From Sediminibacterium sp. (GTDB lineage Bacteria > Bacteroidota > Bacteroidia > Chitinophagales > Chitinophagaceae): a stretch of DNA of 13,043 nucleotides. Shown here piece by piece: positions 1-6,265 of the stretch. Under the pieces are notes generated by a model that worked only from the letters and a program-made list of their open reading frames with translations, ran no database searches and was not told the DNA's origin. Made by a program: the position numbers and the translations under genes. Position 1 is the stretch's first letter. Every line of letters starts with the position of its first letter. The DNA lies in NCBI GenBank assembly GCA_023263235.1, contig JALQXE010000090.1, positions 1 through 13,043 of the forward strand. Reading direction: 5' to 3'.

Positions 1-660
1 GGGCTCATCGGATAGCTTTACCGACAGTATCTTATCCAGGGAATAGTTCTTTATTAACTTGCTATTTTGGTTGTCAAAAGCTATTAGGTACCAATGTTGG
101 TCTACCTGTTTTAATAAATAGGGGCTAAGGATTTTCTTTTCTGGTGCTTTGCCTTCTTTTTGATATGCTATCTCTATGCTATTGGTGTCCAAAATGGCGT
201 TTAAAATGGGCTCTATGTATACCGCTCCAATAGCGCTATTGGCTTTTTCGGGTTGGATACAATTTATCTTTTTTCTATCTCTCTTTGAAATCTTGGAACC
301 CGTTACAATTTTGTCAATGGTGCTCTCAAATTTCGAATAGATAGGCGAGGAGGAGAAGATTCTGAATATATTGGTAGCCATTTCCAATAGTTTCTTGTCT
401 TCTGGGTCTAAAGGGGCTTTATCAATGGAAAAATCCTCGTCCTGGTAAAAATACTTGCCGTCTTTGTTTCTAACAATTTCAGCTCCATATTCCTCTTTCA
501 TGTGGGCAAAATCAGAATAAAGGGTGGAACGTGAAATACGTTCCCCTAAACTATTTTCAAGCTGTATGATTAACTCTTCAATCGAATACTTTCTGTTATG
601 GTTTCTGAGAATTTGGTCAAGGGTACGTTCGCGTAACCTTGCATTTTTCACAACGGGCAT
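1..660 (-). CDS. WYL-domain transcriptional regulator (partial, C-terminus off the left edge)
   Basis: The minus-strand frame from ATG at 660 stays open for all 220 codons to the window edge. Residues about 8-60 look like a winged helix-turn-helix (motifs RERTLDQIL, then SRSTLYSDF, a recognition-helix-like stretch). Residues about 145-220 match the start of a WYL domain, with the W-Y-L triad at 190-192 in QHWYLIAFD. WYL regulators bind DNA as dimers and are thought to sense nucleic acids or nucleotides; many control defence or mobile loci, but the target here is unknown. Family members are usually about 300-340 residues, so about one third is missing to the left. Codon use differs from the neighbours: I counted 10 of 20 leucines as CTN and 9 of 25 isoleucines as ATA, while folK has 4 CTN of 22 leucines. 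This suggests recent acquisition (inference). It lies 73 bases downstream of a truncated kinase gene on the same strand. Confidence 0.85.
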   Translation of the reverse strand, partial: MPVVKNARLRERTLDQILRNHNRKYSIEELIIQLENSLGERISRSTLYSDFAHMKEEYGAEIVRNKDGKYFYQDEDFSIDKAPLDPEDKKLLEMATNIFRIFSSSPIYSKFESTIDKIVTGSKISKRDRKKINCIQPEKANSAIGAVYIEPILNAILDTNSIEIAYQKEGKAPEKKILSPYLLKQVDQHWYLIAFDNQNSKLIKNYSLDKILSVKLSDEP

Positions 661-714
661 GAAACAATCAATTTTAGGGTGTAATTAAGGCAGGGGGTAT
701 GATAAAATTATAAT

Positions 715-739
715 AAATAGGCTAAGTCTGAGCTTATTT
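715..739. repeat. Imperfect 25-bp palindrome overlapping the truncated kinase stop codon; terminator or recombination-site candidate
   Basis: Centred on base 727, ten of twelve base pairs match; the outer arms are AAATA and TATTT and the core is GCTAAGTCTGAGC. Mismatched pairs are 724/730 and 720/734, the latter a G-U wobble in plus-strand RNA. The TAA stop of the nucleoside kinase (734-736) lies inside it. On the minus strand an AT-rich tail follows the hairpin, so it could end kinase transcription, although the stem is interrupted and there is no pure T run. Its place exactly at the presumed breakpoint also fits a recombinase core site or an element end (inference). I cannot tell these apart from the sequence. 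Confidence 0.4.
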
Positions 740-1168
740 TCTATTTCTCTTTTTAATATTTCCTTGTAATTTATTAACGGGAGCGTGTAAATAAATTAAA
801 ATATCGGGCGGAGTTAATTGTTGAGAAAATACATCAAACATTTTTTGGTATAATCTAAATTCTTCCTCAGGTAAATTTACTTTCGCAAACAGTAAACATT
901 TAGTAAAAATATAATCCGAAACCATTACCTCTTGGAAAAGGTCTTTGCTTTTAACGAATTCCTGTTGTTGTTTAAAACGTTCAGCCAAAAAAAACAATTC
1001 TAAAGGGAAAGCATACTGTTTTGGGTTCTCATAAAATTTAGTCAAGAAAGGATTTTCCGCAAATTCTTCTAATACTAATTTGGCATTATAATGTTGAGAT
1101 AACAAATGAGATAGTGTTGTTTTTCCTGCTCCAATATTCCCCTCAATGGCTATAAAACGATGATTCAT
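734..1168 (-). pseudogene. Deoxynucleoside kinase, C-terminally truncated (144 residues)
   Basis: The N-terminal two thirds is a clear deoxynucleoside kinase of the dCK/dGK family, which phosphorylates deoxynucleosides in the cytoplasm for dNTP salvage. The P-loop GNIGAGKT is at residues 10-17, the catalytic-base glutamate region LEEFAENPF at 33-41, a FPLELFFLAERF helix at 54-65, and VSDY (equivalent of the DRS motif) at 83-86. The protein then reads YLHAPVNKLQGNIKKRNRK and stops at the point where family members enter the LID (usually KKRGR followed by YE) and continue for about 60 more residues. The other two frames beyond the stop give no kinase-like sequence, so this is not a simple frameshift. 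Loss of most of the LID and of the C-terminal helices makes activity unlikely, hence the pseudogene call. It is a short-gap neighbour (47 bases) downstream of folK, a normal Bacteroidota arrangement. Confidence 0.75.
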
Positions 1169-1175
1169 ATTTTTT

Positions 1176-1204
1176 AGATGCTGCTTGCGTCAAATATAGC
1201 ATCT
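1176..1204 (-). promoter_or_regulatory. Candidate promoter -7 box within an inverted repeat upstream of the nucleoside kinase
   Basis: On the minus strand, bases 1198-1191 read TATATTTG, a perfect match to the Bacteroidota -7 consensus TAnnTTTG, 22 bases before the kinase ATG. A clear -33 TTTG at the usual distance is not visible. The box is bracketed by a perfect 7-bp inverted repeat (AGATGCT at 1176-1182 and AGCATCT at 1198-1204) that could be an operator or a leader hairpin. The kinase therefore may have its own promoter in addition to read-through from folK. Confidence 0.45.
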
Positions 1205-1215
1205 CCAATGCTTTT

Positions 1216-1701
1216 TTATGTTGTTTTTTTATGCACAGTTAAAGAATCTCCACATTCTTTCAACAATAACGTGTTGCTTTTGTCTAAAATTGGATGTAAA
1301 TAATTTGGAGCGATTTCAGTCAAAGGCAATAAAACAAAACGACGCTCGGCAATTTTTGGATGTGGAATAGTCACCCTTTCATTGTTCACAATTTCTTCAT
1401 TAAAATAAATAATATCAATGTCAATTATTCTTGGGCCCAAAGGAATATTTCTTTCTCTTCCCATGTTTCTTTCAATTTGTAAAATCGCATCCATTAACTC
1501 ATTCGCACACAAATTGGTATGTATGAATACAGCTTGATTTAAAAAATCGGGTTGCTCTGTTAAACCCCAGGCAGCAGTTTCATATAGAGAAGAAATTTGG
1601 ATTATTTTACCAAGATTTGTTCCTATCAAATTTAGCGCATTCTCTAAATTCGCCATTCGATCGCCCATATTGCCACCTATCAATAGGTATACTTTGTTCA
1701 T
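1216..1701 (-). CDS. folK: 2-amino-4-hydroxy-6-hydroxymethyldihydropteridine pyrophosphokinase (HPPK)
   Basis: This enzyme transfers pyrophosphate from ATP to 6-hydroxymethyl-7,8-dihydropterin, the step before dihydropteroate synthase in folate synthesis, in the cytoplasm. The 161-residue product has the usual full length. Visible family features are the N-terminal YLLIGGNMGDR (5-15), the substrate-loop region SSLYETAAWG (37-46), QPDFLNQAV (50-58), the signature GPRIIDIDIIYF (89-100) with the two magnesium-binding aspartates D94 and D96, and IPHPKIAERRFVL (112-124). The start is the first ATG of the frame, and nothing longer is plausible because the region beyond is the short divergent spacer to sppA. 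No convincing promoter is visible; TACTTTTA about 12 bases before the start is only a near match to the -7 consensus. The nucleoside kinase follows 47 bases downstream on the same strand. Confidence 0.96.
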   Translation of the reverse strand: MNKVYLLIGGNMGDRMANLENALNLIGTNLGKIIQISSLYETAAWGLTEQPDFLNQAVFIHTNLCANELMDAILQIERNMGRERNIPLGPRIIDIDIIYFNEEIVNNERVTIPHPKIAERRFVLLPLTEIAPNYLHPILDKSNTLLLKECGDSLTVHKKTT

Positions 1702-1803
1702 ATAAGGATGGTAAAAGTAGCTTAATTATTCATATTTTTACAGTCAAGTACACTATTTATTGTGCCTTTGTTTATTGCAAATCATTTTCTATAATTACCA
1801 CGT

Positions 1804-3561
1804 ATGAGTCAATTTTTCAAATCTTTTTTTGCTAGTTTACTGGCATTTTTCGTTTTTATTTTTTTAGGCTTCATGCTTTTGCTAGTGATTGTGGGTGCAT
1901 TATCTTCTGAAGAAGAAGTGGTAGTCCCAGCAAATTCAGTTTTAGTGATTGATTTGTCGGAAAATTTTCCAGAACAAGTAAAAGAAGATGTTTATTCAGA
2001 ATTGTTAAATAAGAAAAAAGGTAAAACGCCAAGTTTATCTGATTTAGTATCATTAATTCATTACGCAAAAACCGATTCGTCTATAAAAGGCATTTATTTA
2101 AAATGTCAAGAAAATCCTAATGGATTTGCAGCGTCGGAAGAAATAAGAACTGCCCTGATGGATTTTAAAAAATCTAAAAAATTCATTATTGCCTTTGGGG
2201 AAACCATTTCTCAAAAAGGATATTGGATTGCTAATACGGCGGATCAAATTTACGCACATCCTCAAGGGGGTTTAGAATGGACAGGACTTTCATACGAAAC
2301 CATGTATTTAAAAGGATTACTCGATAAATTAGAGATTCAGCCGCAGGTTTTTTATGCGGGAAAATTTAAAAGTGCCACAGAGCCTTTTAGATATACCCAG
2401 ATGTCAGAGGAAAATAAGTTGCAAACCAGCCAGTGGTTAAATGGAATGTATCAAAGTTTTATTGATGGAACTGCTGCGCAAAGAAATTTAAATGGGGATA
2501 CTTTAAAAATTTGGTCTAATGAAGCTACAATTCAAACTCCCAATGATGCTGTTACCCATCACTTGATTGATGCTTTATATTATGATGATCAAGTTAAAAA
2601 TGAAATTGCAAAAAAAGTAAAGGTTGCAAAATCTCAAAATATTTCATTTGTTACCATTAATCAATATGCTGCGGCAATTGCCATTAGGGGTAAAGGCAGT
2701 GATAAAGTGGCCGTTATTTATGCCGATGGTGATATAAATATGGGTAAATCCGATAAGGATGGAATTGCAAGTGATGAGTATCGTGCATTATTACAAAGTG
2801 TTAAAAATGATAAAACCATTAGTGCTGTGGTTATAAGAGTGAATTCGCCAGGCGGTAGCGCTTTGGCAAGTGACATTATTTGGAGAGAAATTGAATTACT
2901 CAAAAAAGTGAAACCTGTTGTTGTAAGCATGGGTAACTATGCGGCATCAGGTGGATATTATATTGCATGTAATGCCGATTCTATTTTTGCCAATGCCAAT
3001 ACCATTACGGGTTCCATAGGAGTGTTTTCGGTGGTGCCTAATTTCGGCAACTTTATGAAAAACAAATTAGGTATTACCTATGATGGTGTAAAAACTTCAA
3101 CCTATGCCGATTTCCCAACTACTTCTAGAGCCTTAAATGCAACTGAACAAAAGTTTATGCAAGCTGGAGTGGATAGCATTTATCATACTTTTAAATCAAG
3201 AGTCGCTGCAGGAAGAAAAAAATCAATTGAATACATAGATTCAATTGCACAAGGAAGGGTATGGACTGGAGCCGATGCATTAAAAGTGGGCTTGGTGGAT
3301 AGAATTGGAAATTTAGATGACGCCATTGCTTCAGCGGCAAGAATGGCGAAGTTAAAATCCTACTCAATTAAATCATATCCTGAGAGAAAATCATTTATTG
3401 AGGACTTTTTCAATGGTTATGAAGACAAAGTAAAAACCAAGGCCATAAAAGAGGAAATTGGAGCACAGGAATGGGAAGCTTTGAAGCAACTTAAATCCGT
3501 AAAACAAATGATGGGTCAACCACAAACACGATTGCCTATCTTTGTAGTGAACCACCCATAA
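1804..3561 (+). CDS. sppA: Signal peptide peptidase SppA, 67K type
   Basis: SppA is a membrane-bound serine protease that degrades signal peptides left in the inner membrane after secretion. The 585-residue protein has one N-terminal membrane segment (about 8-33) and two tandem S49 peptidase domains, the long form known from E. coli (618 residues). The catalytic lysine lies in the first domain in GKFKSATEPF (K189), and the nucleophile serine in the second in NYAASGGYYIA (S382). The supporting motif VNSPGGSALASD precedes it and NTITGSIGVF follows. Both members of the Ser/Lys dyad are present, so the enzyme should be active. No Shine-Dalgarno sequence stands before the ATG, which is usual for this phylum. 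The gene starts a tightly packed plus-strand cluster: the permease ATG is four bases after its stop. It is divergent from folK across about 100 bases. Confidence 0.95.
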   Translation: MSQFFKSFFASLLAFFVFIFLGFMLLLVIVGALSSEEEVVVPANSVLVIDLSENFPEQVKEDVYSELLNKKKGKTPSLSDLVSLIHYAKTDSSIKGIYLKCQENPNGFAASEEIRTALMDFKKSKKFIIAFGETISQKGYWIANTADQIYAHPQGGLEWTGLSYETMYLKGLLDKLEIQPQVFYAGKFKSATEPFRYTQMSEENKLQTSQWLNGMYQSFIDGTAAQRNLNGDTLKIWSNEATIQTPNDAVTHHLIDALYYDDQVKNEIAKKVKVAKSQNISFVTINQYAAAIAIRGKGSDKVAVIYADGDINMGKSDKDGIASDEYRALLQSVKNDKTISAVVIRVNSPGGSALASDIIWREIELLKKVKPVVVSMGNYAASGGYYIACNADSIFANANTITGSIGVFSVVPNFGNFMKNKLGITYDGVKTSTYADFPTTSRALNATEQKFMQAGVDSIYHTFKSRVAAGRKKSIEYIDSIAQGRVWTGADALKVGLVDRIGNLDDAIASAARMAKLKSYSIKSYPERKSFIEDFFNGYEDKVKTKAIKEEIGAQEWEALKQLKSVKQMMGQPQTRLPIFVVNHP

Positions 3562-3565
3562 TACC

Positions 3566-4669
3566 ATGCATTCTTATAGTCAACTAAAAGCCATGCTTTC
3601 CATTACGAAAGCGAGTTTAAGATCAACTTTTAGAAGTCCTTCCGCTGTTGTATTTAGTGTAGCTTTCCCTTTGATTTTTATTTTAGTATTTGGATTCATG
3701 AGTAGTGGAGGGAATATTAATGTTAATGTGGCAATGGATCCTACATCTGATACATTAAATCCTATTTATGCAAGTATTCGACAAATACCTGGATTAAAGT
3801 TTATACAAGGAGACAGTGCAAAAATTAAAAGCGAGTTATCCAAAGGACGCATTACTGCACTTATAAAGATTGAACCCACTGGAAATACAAATGCACCTTA
3901 TACTATTCACCTTATAAGTTCAGAAGCGGCTAATCCACAAAATGTGCAATTGGTAAAATCCATATTGAATGCAGTAATTGGAAAATTAAACAATACTACG
4001 TACCCCAATGCACCCACCATTGCAACCGTAAACAATACAGTGCAGCAAGTTCCTGGAAGAATATACAGAACCATTGATTTTATTTTGCCGGGGCAAATGG
4101 GATTTTCGTTATTAAGCGCTGGAGTTTTTGGAGTTGCTTTTTTGTTTTTTAATTTAAGACAGCAATTGGTATTGAAACGTTTTTATGCAACCCCTATAAG
4201 AAGATTATACATTATTTTGGGAGAAGCCTTAAGTCGTGTCACTTTTCAATTAATTACTGCAATTGTCATAATTAGTATTGGACATTTTGCTTTCAAGTTT
4301 ACACTCGTACATGGATTAAGTACTTTTTTAAGCATAATGGTTTTAAGTTTTATAGCCTTGGTATTATTTATGGGTTTTGGATTTATCGTAAGTGGAGTTG
4401 CCAAAAGTGAAAGTACAATTCCCCCCTTAGCCAATTTGTTTACCCTCCCTCAGTTTTTATTGGCGGGCACTTTTTTCTCTATTGATAATTTTCCAACTTG
4501 GATGCAGCCTTTATGTAGAATATTGCCACTAACTCATTTTAACAATGCAATGCGTGATATTTCTTTTGAAGGTAATAGTTTAATGGATTCTTGGGGAGAC
4601 ATTTCGGTATTATTAATTTGGATTGTAGTAGTATATGCTGCTGCATTTAAAATATTTAAATGGGAATAA
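3566..4669 (+). CDS. ABC-2 type transporter permease
   Basis: This 367-residue membrane protein has the layout of the ABC-2 exporter permeases of the YbhS/YbhR kind: one N-terminal membrane helix (about 27-45), a large extracytoplasmic loop (about 48-170), then about five helices near 176-197, 225-243, 253-277, 288-305 and 345-364. The segment PPLANLFTLPQFLLAGTFF followed by the FPTWMQPLCRILPLTHFNNAMRDI region is typical of the family. The substrate cannot be read from sequence; relatives export drugs, lipids or polysaccharides. Such a permease needs an ATP-binding subunit, but no Walker-motif ABC ATPase gene lies in this window, so the partner must be encoded elsewhere. The gene begins four bases after sppA and its stop abuts the next start, so the three genes are probably co-transcribed and translationally coupled. 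Confidence 0.87.
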   Translation: MHSYSQLKAMLSITKASLRSTFRSPSAVVFSVAFPLIFILVFGFMSSGGNINVNVAMDPTSDTLNPIYASIRQIPGLKFIQGDSAKIKSELSKGRITALIKIEPTGNTNAPYTIHLISSEAANPQNVQLVKSILNAVIGKLNNTTYPNAPTIATVNNTVQQVPGRIYRTIDFILPGQMGFSLLSAGVFGVAFLFFNLRQQLVLKRFYATPIRRLYIILGEALSRVTFQLITAIVIISIGHFAFKFTLVHGLSTFLSIMVLSFIALVLFMGFGFIVSGVAKSESTIPPLANLFTLPQFLLAGTFFSIDNFPTWMQPLCRILPLTHFNNAMRDISFEGNSLMDSWGDISVLLIWIVVVYAAAFKIFKWE

Positions 4670-5164
4670 ATGCGATTAATTAAGTTAGTAGTAATAAGCT
4701 TCATTGTGCTTGCCTTATTGGTAACAGCTTTGTCTTTATTATTTCCGTCTACTGTTATTGTTTCAAGGGCCATTGAAGTAAACGCTCCTGCTAATGAAAT
4801 ACAAAAAAATGCGGGTAATTTAAAAAATTGGGCTGCATGGATGAGTGATTTCAAACAAAACAAAGTGGAATGGAAAGGAGACACTGTTTTGATTGGTTCA
4901 CAAACTATTCATTTAATTACAACCACCGAAAATTCAGCTACATTTAATTGGGTGGCCACTGGACAAAGACCTTATACAGTTAAAATTGAATGGATCCCGC
5001 TGCAAAAAGGGATTTATGTTATTCATTGGTCTTTTGAACAACATGTAAAATGGTATCCTTGGGAAAAATTCCAAACCTTACTCAATGAAAAAGTATTGGG
5101 TTATAAAATGGAAACTGAACTTGCTAATTTGCGCGATTTATTGCTTCAAGTAAATAACAAGTAG
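4670..5164 (+). CDS. Membrane-anchored SRPBCC (START/Bet v 1-like) family protein
   Basis: The 164-residue product has one hydrophobic N-terminal helix (about 4-25) followed by a soluble domain. The stretch VIVSRAIEVNAPANEIQKNAGNL, then KNWAAWMSDFKQ, is the usual opening of SRPBCC or polyketide-cyclase-like proteins, in which a beta strand and two short helices precede the ligand-cavity sheet. The end (YKMETELANLRDLLLQV) matches the long C-terminal helix. These proteins bind hydrophobic small molecules, but no ligand can be named. The helix suggests anchoring to the inner membrane, probably with the domain outside the cytoplasm. The ATG directly follows the permease TAA (TAAATG), so translation is likely coupled. 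Assignment to the superfamily is fairly firm; the specific role is unknown. Confidence 0.75.
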   Translation: MRLIKLVVISFIVLALLVTALSLLFPSTVIVSRAIEVNAPANEIQKNAGNLKNWAAWMSDFKQNKVEWKGDTVLIGSQTIHLITTTENSATFNWVATGQRPYTVKIEWIPLQKGIYVIHWSFEQHVKWYPWEKFQTLLNEKVLGYKMETELANLRDLLLQVNNK

Positions 5165-5175
5165 AACTATTTGCA

Positions 5176-5197
5176 AAAAATATTTTAAATTATTTTT
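5176..5197. terminator. AT-only dyad between convergent genes, possible bidirectional terminator
   Basis: A 22-base AT-only inverted repeat with one mismatched pair (5183/5190) lies between the SRPBCC gene and queG and overlaps the queG TAA. A-runs on the left and T-runs on the right mean each strand would give a hairpin ending in U residues. The stem has no G-C pairs, so as a terminator it would be weak. It is the only candidate in the 25-base convergent gap. Confidence 0.3.
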
Positions 5198-6134
5198 CTT
5201 TCTGTTCCTTCAAAAATTGAATGTTCCTTTGTATTCCTTTCAATTTTGATCTTAAAATGGGTGATTTCTTAAATCTTGATTTAAAGGTAGTTTCTTCCAT
5301 TTCCATCCAGTCATCTGCTTTCATTTGCAATAAACCATTTAATGGCTTGAACTTATGTTCATAATGTTGTTGACTAAAACGATTCCAAGGACAAACATCT
5401 TGACAAATGTCGCATCCAAAAGCCCAATCTTGATAAGGTCGATTGGTTTCAATTTTTTCTTTTTTTAATTCAATGGTAAAGTAACTAATGCAATGATTGG
5501 CTTCAATGGTTTTATTGGGAAGAATTGCTTGCGTTGGACAGGCGTCAATACATTTGGTGCATTCGCCACAATAATCCTTAGGCATGGGATCATCGTAAAT
5601 TAATTCTAGGTCAACAATAAGCGTAGCAATAAAAAAGAAAGACCCTGCTTTGTGTCGAATTAAATTTCCATTTTTACCAATCCATCCTGCTCCTGATAAT
5701 TGTGCCCAAGCTTTTTCTAAAACGGGAGCAGAATCAACAAATCCTCGCCCTTCAATGGGCCCAATCATTGATCGCATGGTATCTAAAAATTCAAATAATT
5801 GTTGTCTTATTACTTCATGATAATCCTCGCCGTATGCATACTTGGCAATTTTAGCATCCTGTGTATCAGCCGCATTTAAAGCATCATTTGAAGGGTAATA
5901 GTTTTTTAAAAAAGTAATTACAGATTTTGCGCCGGGTACTAGTTTTCTTGGGTCTACTCTTAAATCAAAATTATTTTCCATATAAGACATCTCACCATGA
6001 TATCCTTTTTCAAGCCACGACTCAAGTCGCTTTGCATCCTCGGTTAACGCTTTGGCTTTGGCAATACCACAATAGTCAAAGCTCATTTGAGCCGCTAGCT
6101 CTTTTATAAAAACGGTATTTGAGTATTCATTCAC
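5190..6134 (-). CDS. queG: Epoxyqueuosine reductase QueG
   Basis: QueG reduces epoxyqueuosine to queuosine at the wobble base of tRNAs with GUN anticodons, using cobalamin and two 4Fe-4S clusters in the cytoplasm. The 314-residue protein shows the N-terminal DUF1730-like domain, the conserved GRGFVDSAPVLEKAWA (129-144) with the likely catalytic acid D134, and GWIGKNGNLI (150-159). The ferredoxin-like part has cysteines C189, C192, C195 and C199 (CGECTKCIDACP) and C215, C241, C244 and C248 (NHCISYFTIE, then FGCDICQDVCPWNR), enough for both clusters. It is shorter than E. coli QueG (379 residues) because the C-terminal helical-repeat extension is missing, as in other Bacteroidota. The ATG at 6134 gives the standard family N-terminus. 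It converges with the SRPBCC gene and is divergent from clpB. TATTTTTA just upstream of the start is only a near match to the -7 consensus. Confidence 0.95.
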   Translation of the reverse strand: MNEYSNTVFIKELAAQMSFDYCGIAKAKALTEDAKRLESWLEKGYHGEMSYMENNFDLRVDPRKLVPGAKSVITFLKNYYPSNDALNAADTQDAKIAKYAYGEDYHEVIRQQLFEFLDTMRSMIGPIEGRGFVDSAPVLEKAWAQLSGAGWIGKNGNLIRHKAGSFFFIATLIVDLELIYDDPMPKDYCGECTKCIDACPTQAILPNKTIEANHCISYFTIELKKEKIETNRPYQDWAFGCDICQDVCPWNRFSQQHYEHKFKPLNGLLQMKADDWMEMEETTFKSRFKKSPILRSKLKGIQRNIQFLKEQKEK

Positions 6135-6185
6135 GCTGTAAAAATAGCAGAAAAACCTTGATGGGACTGACTTTTATTCCGTTTT

Positions 6186-6220
6186 AAGTTAAATTATATG
6201 ACATTATAACTTATATCATA
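6186..6220. promoter_or_regulatory. Overlapping inverted repeats in the queG-clpB divergent spacer
   Basis: Two overlapping dyads sit in the 131-base spacer. AAGTTAAA (6186-6193) pairs with TATAACTT (6205-6212), and TATGACAT (6197-6204) pairs with ATATCATA (6213-6220), each with seven of eight positions matching. Because they are interleaved they could form mutually exclusive hairpins or be an operator. There is no CIRCE element (TTAGCACTC-N9-GAGTGCTAA). A weak clpB promoter candidate follows (TTGG at 6223-6226, TACTTTAC at 6242-6249), matching the Bacteroidota consensus only partly. In such AT-rich DNA some dyads are expected by chance. Confidence 0.25.
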
Positions 6221-6265
6221 GATTGGCGCTTGATTTGAGCATACTTTACTATAAACAACATAATT

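Noticed and set aside
661..736. Recovering the missing kinase C-terminus by a frameshift or stop-codon read-through
   Set aside because: All three minus-strand frames beyond the stop were read; each hits a stop soon and none shows the family's LID or C-terminal helices.
1617..1835. A 72-codon plus-strand frame across the folK start and the sppA start
   Set aside because: It is antisense to folK and overlaps sppA in another frame; its product has no recognisable features.
4534..4884. A 116-codon minus-strand frame opposite the permease and SRPBCC genes
   Set aside because: It is antisense to two well-supported genes and its composition reflects their codons.
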